Source: Pseudobdellovibrionaceae bacterium (GTDB lineage: Bacteria > Bdellovibrionota > UBA1018 > UBA6935). From it: DNA of 41,991 nt. The position numbers and the translations under genes are program-made. The first letter of the stretch is position 1. Every line of letters begins with the position of its first letter. A model generated the notes under the pieces. It made no database searches and had not been told where the DNA came from. It saw only the letters and a list, made by a program, of their open reading frames with translations. The DNA is taken from positions 1-41,991 of the forward strand of contig PBMP01000055.1 in NCBI GenBank assembly GCA_002722705.1. Direction: 5' to 3'. Positions 7,412 to 15,351 of the stretch are shown here, piece after piece.

Positions 7412-10400
7412 ATACGCCAGAGAAAAAACAATCTCAAAAATTAGGTTTTGCTGGAAAACTTGCTCAAATTTTTGTGCATTCCAAACTAACGCCTGTTATT
7501 GCAATATCAAGTATCTTGATGGGGCTTTTTGCTGTGTGGTTAACACCTAAAGAGGAAGAACCACAAATTTCAGTACCTATGGTTGATATTCAAATTCCCA
7601 GTCCTGGATTTGAAGCTGAAGAAGTAGAAAGAAAAGTAACGGAACCCATTGAAAGAGCGGTTTGGGGGTTAGATGGAGTTGAATACGTCTATTCTGCAAG
7701 TCAGGCTCATGGTGCGGTTATTACGGTTCGTTTCAAAGTGGGTGAACCCATGGAAGCCAGTTTGGTGAAAGTTCATCACAAATTAATGAGTATTCGAAAT
7801 GAACTCCCTCAAACGGTTCTTTCACCTCAAGTAAAGTCGTTCTCAATTGATGATGTTCCTTTTTTAACTTTGACGTTTAGTTCAAAATCAAAATCAGACT
7901 ATGAGCTTCGTGCTCTTGTTGCTCCTCTTGCGAGAGAGCTCTCGAGTACACCGGATTTGAGTCGAGTTGAGCTTTTAGGTGGTTTGAAACGAGCGATTCG
8001 TGTCATCGTGGATCCTAAAAAACTGGAGATGCGTGGTGTTTCACTTTCGTCTGTAGCTCGAGCATTACAAGCGAGTGATGCTTTTGTTCCTTCCGGAAAA
8101 GACTGGGGAAAAGAGCGAGTCTACGACGTTGAAGTCGGAGGACGAATCTCTTCAGTTCGGGATATTGAAAATATTGCAGTTGGGCAACGAGGAGGAAGAC
8201 TCATTCGAGTGAAAGACGTTGCTGATATTGTTGATGGACCAGAAGAAGTGACTCGAGGTTCTCTACTTTTAGATAAAAGTAGAGGAGGACAACCAGAAAA
8301 AGCGGTTTCTATCGTATTTGCAAAGAGGAAGGGAACGAATGTTGTTATTCTCGCATCACAACTCTTAAAGAGAGCTCAGCGATTTAAAACAGGACTTCCT
8401 AAAGATGTAGTTATGACTCAGATGAGAAACTACGGTTCAACAGCGGCGGATAAATCAGAAGAGTTAATTGAACACCTAATATTAGCGACTCTGTCAGTGA
8501 CGATCTTAATTGCGCTAGTGATGGGGTTTAGAGCTTCTCTCGTTGTGGCAACTGCGATTCCCGTGACTCTTGCATTGACGTTAGCAATTTATTATTTCAT
8601 GGGATACACCTTGAACAGAGTTACCCTTTTTGCTCTGATTTTTTCTATTGGAATTTTGGTGGATGATGCAATTGTTGTCGTCGAAAATATCGAACGTCAT
8701 TTAAAACAAAATCGTAAAATAGGGTTGGTAAAGGCAACTTTGAATGCTGTTTCCGAAGTTGGAAATCCAACTATTCTGGCGACATTTACTGTCATTGCCG
8801 CTATTTTACCTATGGCTTTTGTCAGAGGTTTGATGGGCCCTTATATGAAGCCTATTCCGGTGGGTGCTAGTCTTGCGATGGTTCTTTCTCTTTTTGTGGC
8901 ATTTATAGTTACTCCTTGGGCAGGCGTAAAATTGCTCAAGCGTCATTCAGAAGAGAAGGGGCATTCAGATGAAGGTACTGAGAGTAAATTAGATCAGATT
9001 TATAGAAGTTTTATGGAGAAGTTATTTTCAAGAAAAACTTATTCAATTTCTTTTGGTTTTATTACGATTGGGCTTTTGGTGCTTGCATCGAGTTTGGTTT
9101 ATTTCAAAGGAGTTAAAGTCAAAATGCTTCCTTTTGATAACAAAGACGAGTTTCAGGTTTTGATCGATTACCCTCCTACGACACCGCTGAGTCATTCTCT
9201 TGAGTGGTCTAAGGAGCTTTCAGAAAAACTTCTTGAAAACCCTGAAGTTAAAAAAGTACAGGTCTTTGCTGGAGAGGCTGCTCCATTTTCTTTTTCAGGA
9301 ATGGTCAAACATACCTTTATGAGAAAAGCAGATTATCTTGCTGATTTACAAATTGTTCTATCGGATAAAAGTGACCGAGACTTATCGAGTCATGAAATTA
9401 TTGAATCATTAAGACCTGTCATTCATGAATTTGCAATTCAAAAGAAAGCAGTAACGAAAGTATTAGAAATCCCTCCAGGCCCTCCTGTATTGTCAACAAT
9501 GCTTGCTGAGGTTTATGGACCGGACCGAGAAACAAGAGAACGAGTTGCATCTGAGGTCTATGAAGTCTTTAAAAAAGAGAAGAGTGTGGTGGATTTAGAT
9601 TCGACATGGAGACTTGGAAGACCTCGGAAGGTCTTCTCTTATGATTCAGAAAAAGGAGGAATGATTGGAGCAAGTGCTGCACAAATTGCTGGAGTAGGAC
9701 GACTGATTTTCTCTGAAACTCCTCTGATTTCGTTGGGAGATGTTTCCAGTCCTGAAGATGTTTATGTTGATCTTTCAGTAAAAGAGTCAGTCCGATCTAG
9801 CGAATCTCCATTTGATGGTGAATATGAAAGTTCTTTTGAGTCAGGAAGCTTTCAGGTGAAGGAAGCTCTTGAAGAACCTGTGATCAAAGAGAATAAGGTT
9901 CTTTATCGAAAAAACTTGAAACCCGTTTCTTATGTAATGAGTGAACTCTCAGGTGAAGAAGAAGCTCCGGTTTATGGAATTTTAAAGCTTGCACCTGAAA
10001 TTCAGTTTCCACAACAGACTGCAGAAGTTCCATGGGACACGACTGAGCCGATTGTGAAATGGGATGGAGAGTGGTTTATTACTTATGAGGTTTTTAGAGA
10101 TCTAGGAGGCGCTTTTGCAGTCGTAATGGTCTTGATTTACATTCTTGTTCTTGGATGGTTTAAGAGTTTCTCAATCCCTTTAATTATTATGGCTCCTATT
10201 CCTATTAGTTTGATTGGAGTCTTACCTGGGCATTGGGCAATGGGAGCATACTTCACTGCAACGTCAATGATTGGGTTTATCGCCGGAGCTGGAATTATTG
10301 TTCGAAACTCAATTATCTTAGTTGATTTCGTTGAGCATCAGTTAGCTCAAGGACTAGATTTAAAAGAGGCTGTCGTGAGTGCAGGGGTTTTACGGTTTCG

Positions 10401-10611
10401 ACCGATGTTATTAACAGCGGCAGCAGTTGTTGTTGGAAGTTCAGTGATGCTTTTTGATCCGATTTTTCAGGGACTCGCTGTAAGTCTGATGTTTGGGGAG
10501 ATCGCTGCAACTATCTTAAGCCGTTTTGCTGTTCCAGTGTTGTACTATTGGTTTGTTGGTAAAGGACGCTTTAAGATGATTCAACAAGAAATTCAAAGTG
10601 AAACGATATAA
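7408..10611 (+). CDS. RND-family efflux permease (AcrB/HAE-like)
   Basis: An inner-membrane proton-driven exporter of 1067 residues, normal for RND permeases. It has one TM segment near residues 30-50, a large periplasmic loop, then the TM2-6 block, and the same arrangement repeated. The TM4 motif ILVDDAIVVVENIERHL carries the paired Asp (419-420) that relay protons in AcrB. In TM10 the position of the AcrB relay lysine is Arg (R966, in IIVRNSIILVDF). Translationally coupled to TolC by ATGA, with an AGGGAG ribosome site at 7396-7401. No periplasmic adaptor (HlyD/MFP) gene is present on either side, so the adaptor must be encoded elsewhere or not be used. The two DUF2892 genes that follow fit the RND subgroup often found next to such genes. 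Confidence 0.93.
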   Translation: MNTPEKKQSQKLGFAGKLAQIFVHSKLTPVIAISSILMGLFAVWLTPKEEEPQISVPMVDIQIPSPGFEAEEVERKVTEPIERAVWGLDGVEYVYSASQAHGAVITVRFKVGEPMEASLVKVHHKLMSIRNELPQTVLSPQVKSFSIDDVPFLTLTFSSKSKSDYELRALVAPLARELSSTPDLSRVELLGGLKRAIRVIVDPKKLEMRGVSLSSVARALQASDAFVPSGKDWGKERVYDVEVGGRISSVRDIENIAVGQRGGRLIRVKDVADIVDGPEEVTRGSLLLDKSRGGQPEKAVSIVFAKRKGTNVVILASQLLKRAQRFKTGLPKDVVMTQMRNYGSTAADKSEELIEHLILATLSVTILIALVMGFRASLVVATAIPVTLALTLAIYYFMGYTLNRVTLFALIFSIGILVDDAIVVVENIERHLKQNRKIGLVKATLNAVSEVGNPTILATFTVIAAILPMAFVRGLMGPYMKPIPVGASLAMVLSLFVAFIVTPWAGVKLLKRHSEEKGHSDEGTESKLDQIYRSFMEKLFSRKTYSISFGFITIGLLVLASSLVYFKGVKVKMLPFDNKDEFQVLIDYPPTTPLSHSLEWSKELSEKLLENPEVKKVQVFAGEAAPFSFSGMVKHTFMRKADYLADLQIVLSDKSDRDLSSHEIIESLRPVIHEFAIQKKAVTKVLEIPPGPPVLSTMLAEVYGPDRETRERVASEVYEVFKKEKSVVDLDSTWRLGRPRKVFSYDSEKGGMIGASAAQIAGVGRLIFSETPLISLGDVSSPEDVYVDLSVKESVRSSESPFDGEYESSFESGSFQVKEALEEPVIKENKVLYRKNLKPVSYVMSELSGEEEAPVYGILKLAPEIQFPQQTAEVPWDTTEPIVKWDGEWFITYEVFRDLGGAFAVVMVLIYILVLGWFKSFSIPLIIMAPIPISLIGVLPGHWAMGAYFTATSMIGFIAGAGIIVRNSIILVDFVEHQLAQGLDLKEAVVSAGVLRFRPMLLTAAAVVVGSSVMLFDPIFQGLAVSLMFGEIAATILSRFAVPVLYYWFVGKGRFKMIQQEIQSETI

Positions 10612-10623
10612 AACGGAGGGTTT

Positions 10624-10827
10624 ATGACTATCGATTCAAAAATACGTGCATTTGCTGGAACATTTATTTTATTGGGATTGATTTTATTTCATTATCATTC
10701 GCCGTATTGGATCTATTTTGTAGCATTTGTAGGATTTAATTTGTTACAATCGTCCTTTACGCGTTTTTGTCCCTTAGAGATCATTTTAAAAAAGGTGGAA
10801 AAGAAACATGAAACAAAACATTCATAA
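10624..10827 (+). CDS. DUF2892 (YgaP-type membrane domain) protein
   Basis: A 67-residue protein with two membrane segments (about residues 9-24 and 27-41) and the DUF2892 hallmarks RxFAGTFIL, SPYW, FVGFNLLQSSFTRFCPLEIILKK. The conserved Cys in FCPLE corresponds to the cysteine found in the membrane part of the rhodanese YgaP. A strong ACGGAGGG ribosome site ends 3 bases before the ATG. It overlaps the following DUF2892 gene by 20 bp. The family is linked to sulfur and persulfide metabolism in some bacteria; its role beside an RND pump is not established. Confidence 0.9.
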   Translation: MTIDSKIRAFAGTFILLGLILFHYHSPYWIYFVAFVGFNLLQSSFTRFCPLEIILKKVEKKHETKHS

Positions 10828-10999
10828 TATTGAAAGAGTGGTGAGGATTCTTGGGGGAGCAGGACTTGTTAGCTTGGCTTTTTTTGGTCCGGAGAATCCT
10901 TGGTTTCTCTTAGGGTTAGTTCCTCTGGCCACAGGGTTGCTTGGTTGGTGTCCTCCTTACGCAATTTTAGGAATCAGTACTTGCCCACGAAAAGAGTAG
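10808..10999 (+). CDS. Second DUF2892 protein
   Basis: A 63-residue protein of the other common DUF2892 subtype: N-terminal MKQNIHNIERVVRILGG, two short membrane segments, the block GLVPLATGLLGWCPPYAILG, and a terminal CP pair (STCPRKE). Two Cys (in WCPP and TCP) are conserved in this subtype. The start lies within the end of the previous DUF2892 gene, so the two are coupled and both belong to the TolC-RND transcription unit. Two different DUF2892 subtypes in tandem suggest a heteromeric membrane partner or a pair of thiol sites, which is inference. Confidence 0.9.
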   Translation: MKQNIHNIERVVRILGGAGLVSLAFFGPENPWFLLGLVPLATGLLGWCPPYAILGISTCPRKE

Positions 11000-11027
11000 C
11001 TTGTTTGGTTTTGATATCTATTTGACT

Positions 11028-11056
11028 TTGACTTGCAGAAAAGCAAGGATATCCTT
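11028..11056 (+). promoter_or_regulatory. Promoter with overlapping palindrome before the ABC exporter genes
   Basis: TTGACT occurs twice in tandem (11022-11027 and 11028-11033). The second copy is 16 bp from TATCCT (11050-11055), the same -10 hexamer proposed for the TetR promoter. A 12-bp perfect palindrome, AAGGATATCCTT (11045-11056), covers that -10. Transcription would start near 11062, giving a leader of about 31 bases with an AAGGA ribosome site (11080-11084). Confidence 0.5.
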
Positions 11057-11092
11057 AGTCGGAGTGAAACGATCGATTTAAGGAATCTTATT

Positions 11093-12007
11093 ATGTCATC
11101 CATGGTATCTATACAGAATGTTACAAAAACCTACTCCGGGGGATTTAAGGCTCTGGACCAAGTTTCGTTTGATATAAAATCTGGGGAAATCTTTGCTCTT
11201 CTGGGTTCAAATGGGGCTGGAAAAACAACATTGATTCAGGCTATTTGTGGACTGCTCAGAATTACAGAAGGTGCAATTGAAGTAGGTGGCTCTGATGTTG
11301 TTCTGAACGCAAAAAACGCGAGAGAAAAAATAGGTCTTGTTCCTCAGGAGCTCTGTGTCGATACGTTTGAATCTGTTTGGAATACAGTGAGTTTCAGCAG
11401 AGGGCTTTTTGGTAAACCTAAAGATCCAGGAAAAATCGAAAAAATATTAAAAGACCTCTCCTTGTGGGATAAAAGAAAAAATCGAGTAATGACTCTTTCT
11501 GGAGGAATGAAGAGAAGGGTGATGATCGCAAAAGCACTCTCTCATGAGCCTGAGGTTTTATTTTTAGATGAACCGACTGCTGGCGTAGATGTAGAGCTCA
11601 GAAAAGATATGTGGAACCTTGTCCGAAAATTACAAGAATCTGGTGTCACAATTATTTTAACGACTCATTACTTGGAAGAAGCAGAAGAAATGGCTGATCG
11701 TATTGGGGTTCTTTCAAAAGGGAAACTCTTAGTTGTTGAAGATAAAGATGTATTGATGAAAAAAATGGGTAAAAGACAGCTAATCTTAGAAGTAGAAGAT
11801 CCAGCTGTGAATTTGCCATTATCTTTAGATCGATTTCATTATACTCAAAAGGGAAGTTTTTTTACTTTTCAGTTTGATGTCGTAAACGAAGAGTTGTCAA
11901 TTGGTGCTTTAATGAGTGAGATTCATAGTGCGAACGTTCAATATTTAAATTTACAAACCAAGGAAAGTTCTTTAGAGGAGATTTTTATGGAGATGACTCG
12001 AATATGA
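11093..12007 (+). CDS. ABC exporter ATP-binding protein (YadG/NodI-like)
   Basis: The nucleotide-binding subunit of an ABC-2 type exporter. It has Walker [10 protein letters not shown] (residues 38-46), the Q-loop in LVPQE, signature [15 protein letters not shown], Walker [13 protein letters not shown] and the switch histidine in [16 protein letters not shown]. The 304-residue length, with about 70 residues beyond the core, is typical. The frame is open from a TTG at 11033, but the ATG at 11093 has AAGGA eight bases upstream and gives the usual short lead-in to the first strand ([10 protein letters not shown]). Overlaps the permease gene by ATGA. The closest named relatives are YadG and NodI-type subunits; the substrate cannot be told from sequence. 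Confidence 0.93.
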   Translation: MSSMVSIQNVTKTYSGGFKALDQVSFDIKSGEIFALLGSNGAGKTTLIQAICGLLRITEGAIEVGGSDVVLNAKNAREKIGLVPQELCVDTFESVWNTVSFSRGLFGKPKDPGKIEKILKDLSLWDKRKNRVMTLSGGMKRRVMIAKALSHEPEVLFLDEPTAGVDVELRKDMWNLVRKLQESGVTIILTTHYLEEAEEMADRIGVLSKGKLLVVEDKDVLMKKMGKRQLILEVEDPAVNLPLSLDRFHYTQKGSFFTFQFDVVNEELSIGALMSEIHSANVQYLNLQTKESSLEEIFMEMTRI

Positions 12008-12765
12008 ACTATCGATCAATATGGAGTATTTATCAGTTTGAAATGGCTCGGATGTGGAGAACAATTGCTCAAAGTATTGCCTCTCCTGTTCTATCAACGT
12101 CCTTGTATTTTGTAGTCTTTGGATCTGCGATTGGCTCTCGTATGGAGAGTATTAATGGAGTAAGTTACGGTTCATTTATTGTTCCTGGTCTTATTTTGTT
12201 ATCAGTCTTACAACAGAGTATTTCAAACGCATCTTTTGGTATTTATTTCCCAAAATTTACGGGAACGATTTACGAAGTTCTTTCTGCCCCCATAGGTCAT
12301 TTAGAAATTATTTTTGGTTATGTCGGTGCTGCTGCTACTAAGTCGATTATTCTTGGAACACTCATTTTTTTAACCTCTCTTCTCTTTGTTCCGGTCCATG
12401 TTGAACATCCTTTTATGATGATTCTCTTTTTGATTTTAACTTCTGTAACCTTTAGTTTACTCGGATTTATGATTGGAATTTGGGCAGATGGGTTTGAAAA
12501 ACTTCAGATCATTCCTTTGTTGGTCATCACTCCTCTTACTTTTTTAGGAGGGAGTTTTTACTCGATTGATATGCTGCCTCCTTTTTGGCAAAAAGTTTCG
12601 ATGGCTAACCCCGTGGTTTATTTGATCAGTGGTTTTCGTTGGAGTTTTTTTGGTCAGGGAGATGTGAGCTTGGAATGGAGCTTAGGAATGATCTTATTAT
12701 TCTTAGGGATTTGTTTTGCTACTACTCGTTACATTATTAAAACGGGATATAAACTCAAAAATTAG
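12004..12765 (+). CDS. ABC-2 type exporter permease (YadH/NodJ-like)
   Basis: A 253-residue integral membrane protein with six predicted TM helices and the ABC-2 membrane fold. The N-terminus ([16 protein letters not shown]) precedes TM1, and the conserved [20 protein letters not shown] before the last periplasmic loop is followed by [16 protein letters not shown], both hallmarks of the YadH/NodJ group. Translationally coupled to the ATPase gene (ATGA at 12004-12007), so two copies of each would form the transporter. Its last 11 bases overlap the convergent thioesterase gene. No accessory protein is encoded with it. Confidence 0.93.
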   Translation: MNYRSIWSIYQFEMARMWRTIAQSIASPVLSTSLYFVVFGSAIGSRMESINGVSYGSFIVPGLILLSVLQQSISNASFGIYFPKFTGTIYEVLSAPIGHLEIIFGYVGAAATKSIILGTLIFLTSLLFVPVHVEHPFMMILFLILTSVTFSLLGFMIGIWADGFEKLQIIPLLVITPLTFLGGSFYSIDMLPPFWQKVSMANPVVYLISGFRWSFFGQGDVSLEWSLGMILLFLGICFATTRYIIKTGYKLKN

Positions 12766-13297
12766 ATTCTTTTATTTCCTGCCAGGCATGTTCTTCTGAG
12801 TCTATCCATTCATTTACCCAGTGAGGAAGTTTAGGAGAAGTGGGATCTTCTTTGCAGAGTGAGACGAATTCTTCAGGTTTGATTCCTCCTTTTCCTGCTT
12901 GTTTAAATTTTGCTTTAACTACCGCCAAAGCACTTACTTTTCCTTTGCAGATAAAGCGTTGCTGAAGGTAGAAAAAACGATCATCCCATCCCAGTACTTT
13001 TGTTTTAATGGAGAATTTTTCAAAAAGATTGATAGAGCGAGTATATCGAATTGCTTGAGAGGCAACGAGTGGGTATATTTTATTTTTAAGTGCTATTTTC
13101 AAGAGACCATTTCTAAAGGTAAGATCAAAACGACCTAAGTCCATCAAAGAAAGATAGATTCCGTTGTTAATATGTAAATTAAAATCAATATCTGTTGGAA
13201 GCGCTCTAAAAGGAGTTTCTGCTTCTTCAAAAAACCGAAGTTTTTTCCTAAAACGATATTGTATCACTAAATAAAAAAGTCTAAAGATGAGGTTCAT
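12755..13297 (-). CDS. Acyl-CoA thioesterase-like hot-dog protein
   Basis: A 180-residue protein of the 4HBT_2/THEM6-like hot-dog group. The motif [20 protein letters not shown] matches the D(x)NxHxNNxxYlxxmdlgR pattern of these thioesterases, in which the Asp/Asn region and the following helix build the active site. An N-terminal hydrophobic and basic stretch ([22 protein letters not shown]) suggests membrane association, as in THEM6 relatives. It would hydrolyse acyl-CoA or a related thioester. It starts 10 bp after the S41 gene ends, so it is the last gene of the sigma-factor operon. The ribosome site is weak (AAAAAG). Tail-to-tail overlap of 11 bp with the ABC permease. Confidence 0.8.
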   Translation of the reverse strand: MNLIFRLFYLVIQYRFRKKLRFFEEAETPFRALPTDIDFNLHINNGIYLSLMDLGRFDLTFRNGLLKIALKNKIYPLVASQAIRYTRSINLFEKFSIKTKVLGWDDRFFYLQQRFICKGKVSALAVVKAKFKQAGKGGIKPEEFVSLCKEDPTSPKLPHWVNEWIDSEEHAWQEIKESNF

Positions 13298-13307
13298 GCT
13301 TTTTAGT

Positions 13308-14438
13308 CTACATAAAACTTCCTTTAGTGAGCAACTGATATGCGATTTTTTCTAAATCATTAGATAAAGGGATCTCAAGAGAGGGAGAAACTCCTTTTTG
13401 ATGCCATGTGGTTTGATCTGGAAAATAAACCATTCCTGAAGTGATTTTTATATTTGAACCATCTTCAAGGGAAAACAGCTGTTCAAAACTTGCTTTTCCA
13501 GCTGTTTTTTCTCCAATAAGAAAGGTATGAGCCCTCTGTTTGAGTACACCTGTTAGTGCTTCACTTACTCCGGATGTTTTATTTCCAATAATTACTATCA
13601 TTTTAATTTTTGGAAAAACTCCTGAATTTGAACTCTTAATATTTTTAATCACATTGTTTTTGAAATGATAAGACCAAAGAGGAGTGTTTTTCTCTAAAAA
13701 GAATGATGCAATGTTTTCTGAAGCAGTGCTGTCTCCTCCTTGAGAGTCGCTCAAATCCAGGATGATTCCATTGATTTCTTTTTTCTTGAAGTTCATCAAT
13801 GCTTTTTTTACTTTCTTTTCAGTTTCTTTATTGAAACTCAAAATTTTTAGTATTCCTGTCTTATTCTTTATGGAACTTGTCACTCCTGGAAAAGTAACTT
13901 TTTCTCGAGTGATTTTTAGTTGTTTAATTTTGTTGTTTCTCAAAACTTCAAGTTGAATGGAAGACCCTGATTTTCCTCTAATTTTTTTTACGAGATCATT
14001 AAGCTGGTTTTCTTTTTGAATAGGGGCTCCTTCTATCGATACGATAAGATCTCCAGCAAGAACTCCCGCTTTTTTTGCTCCTCCTTCAAAAACTTTAATA
14101 ATTTCTGGATATTTTTCCGAAGGTTTTTTTTCAAGTTTAACTCCAATTCCAGAAACAGATCCGTTTATATTGATATTAAAATTTTTGGATTGCTCAGGGT
14201 TGAGATACGCGTTGTCCTTTTCAAAAAATATATTTTTTTTATGTATGTTTTTGTGCTTTTGTTCAATACGATTCAGTATTCCTTCTAATGAAGCTTGGTA
14301 GATTTCGTCTTGAGTGAGAGAGTAGTATCCTTTTTTTTGAATTGTATTTATTGCTTTATCAAAATCTTTTTGACTAAGCTCTTTAGATTCTAAATTTTGA
14401 ATTCCTGTAATTAAAAAAAGAAGAATAAAGTTTTTCAT
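13308..14438 (-). CDS. PDZ/S41 (C-terminal processing) protease-like protein with altered active site
   Basis: About 376 residues in CtpA/Prc layout: signal-like N-terminus (MKNFILLFLITGIQ), a helical region, a PDZ domain (SVSGIGVKLE to about LKITREKV), then the S41 domain. The lysine of the dyad is present in GEKTAGKASFEQ. At the serine, where CtpB/Prc have GSASASE, this protein reads KTSGVSE. Counting back 25 residues from the lysine, the spacing of the true dyad, falls on Gly (bases 13569-13571), with Ser one position before. It is therefore either inactive or has a shifted nucleophile. The start at 14438 is chosen for its GAGG site; the frame is open from 14474. It follows the anti-sigma gene by 7 bp, which suggests a role in signalling through that factor. 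Confidence 0.8.
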   Translation of the reverse strand: MKNFILLFLITGIQNLESKELSQKDFDKAINTIQKKGYYSLTQDEIYQASLEGILNRIEQKHKNIHKKNIFFEKDNAYLNPEQSKNFNININGSVSGIGVKLEKKPSEKYPEIIKVFEGGAKKAGVLAGDLIVSIEGAPIQKENQLNDLVKKIRGKSGSSIQLEVLRNNKIKQLKITREKVTFPGVTSSIKNKTGILKILSFNKETEKKVKKALMNFKKKEINGIILDLSDSQGGDSTASENIASFFLEKNTPLWSYHFKNNVIKNIKSSNSGVFPKIKMIVIIGNKTSGVSEALTGVLKQRAHTFLIGEKTAGKASFEQLFSLEDGSNIKITSGMVYFPDQTTWHQKGVSPSLEIPLSNDLEKIAYQLLTKGSFM

Positions 14439-14445
14439 AGTAACC

Positions 14446-14805
14446 TCACATTGTTTGAATAAATTTATTTTCATATCTAGAACTTGTTAGTGCTGAGTTT
14501 TCTTTAAGTAACTCAGTTGTAGGTACAGACTGAGTTTGTCTGATGGATTGAAGACCCATTCCTATAAATAGAGCGCAAGTAAAGAGCAAAACTTCCTTGT
14601 AGGGAAAATTAATTGTAAAAGATGAATTCTTTTTAAAAAAAGATTCATCTGAAGTGTTTTGAAGTTGAGTATAAATTTTCTCTATTTCTTTAAGTTCATT
14701 TTGGAGTTTTATTGAGTTTTTTAATTGATTTTCAATTTTCAATTTTGTTTTTTCATTAAGGTCACCTATAAGATAGGATAACAAATCAGATTGAGTTATT
14801 TTCAT
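14446..14805 (-). CDS. Probable anti-sigma factor (single-pass membrane protein)
   Basis: A 119-residue protein with an N-terminal helical cytoplasmic part (ITQSDLLSYLIGDLNEKTK, then a long charged helix to about residue 50), one TM segment at about 69-87 (KEVLLFTCALFIGMGLQSI) and a short periplasmic tail. The N-terminus resembles the anti-sigma domain of ECF partners but lacks the zinc-binding HxxxCxxC motif. Its start overlaps the ECF sigma gene by 20 bp, so the two are translationally coupled, the usual arrangement of a cognate pair. The assignment rests mainly on context, topology and the ..YL.GDL. pattern. Confidence 0.7.
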   Translation of the reverse strand: MKITQSDLLSYLIGDLNEKTKLKIENQLKNSIKLQNELKEIEKIYTQLQNTSDESFFKKNSSFTINFPYKEVLLFTCALFIGMGLQSIRQTQSVPTTELLKENSALTSSRYENKFIQTM

Positions 14806-15268
14806 TTTCTTTCTCCATCTTTTTTTTTAATAACGATATGGCACTATTGAGACGACTTTTTACTGTTCCTTTTGGGATTGATAAAATTTCAGATATTTCT
14901 TCTATTGTAAGTTCTGATCGTATTCTTAAAATTAACACTTCTTTTTGTTTTGTTGGGAGTGTGTAAATCCAATCCTTTATATTGGGTTTTTGGTTTTTAC
15001 TAGAATTTAGATAAAGTTCAGTATGAAACTTAAAATGTTCAATAAAGTTATGAAATCGATTTGAGTTCCGAATGGAATTTAAAGCTCTGTTTTTAACTGA
15101 TTGATAGAGGTAGCTTTTGCTCGGAGGAATAGGGCTTTTTAAACACTCTAAATAAACTTCTTGAACCACTTCTTTTGCTTCTTCTTTGTTTTTTAAAAAA
15201 CCAGTGGCGAACAAAATAAGGTTGCTTTGGTGTTTATTGATTATTTGTTCCCACAGATTATTAATCAT
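14786..15268 (-). CDS. ECF-family RNA polymerase sigma factor
   Basis: A 160-residue sigma-70 family protein with only regions 2 and 4. Region 2 includes LFATGFLKNKEEAKEVVQEVYLECLK (DNA melting and -10 recognition). Region 4 includes the helix-turn-helix LTIEEISEILSIPKGTVKSRLNSAISLLKKKM (-35 recognition). Core spacing and length fit the ECF class. It heads a four-gene operon with the likely anti-sigma factor (20-bp overlap), the S41/PDZ protein and a thioesterase. No ribosome site precedes the ATG. The proposed promoter is so close that the transcript would be nearly leaderless. Confidence 0.93.
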   Translation of the reverse strand: MINNLWEQIINKHQSNLILFATGFLKNKEEAKEVVQEVYLECLKSPIPPSKSYLYQSVKNRALNSIRNSNRFHNFIEHFKFHTELYLNSSKNQKPNIKDWIYTLPTKQKEVLILRIRSELTIEEISEILSIPKGTVKSRLNSAISLLKKKMEKENENNSI

Positions 15269-15275
15269 TCTCTAA

Positions 15276-15303
15276 TAAGACACCCTGGGTTCTAAAAAGG
15301 TTC
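15276..15303 (-). promoter_or_regulatory. Candidate ECF-type promoter of the sigma operon
   Basis: On the minus strand, GAACC (15303-15299) is followed after 17 bases by GTCTTA (15281-15276), then seven bases to the ATG at 15268. GAAC-type -35 and GTC-type -10 elements at this spacing are a common ECF promoter form, and ECF genes usually autoregulate. The spacer holds ACCCAGGGT, a short inverted repeat. Confidence 0.5.
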
Positions 15304-15351
15304 ATTTATTTTGTGTATAAATAAGGTAATGATTTAAGTAGGTTACGATAT

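Noticed and set aside
11033..11092. Upstream TTG start for the ABC ATPase
   Set aside because: It would place the proposed promoter and its palindrome inside the coding region, and the ATG at 11093 has a good ribosome site.
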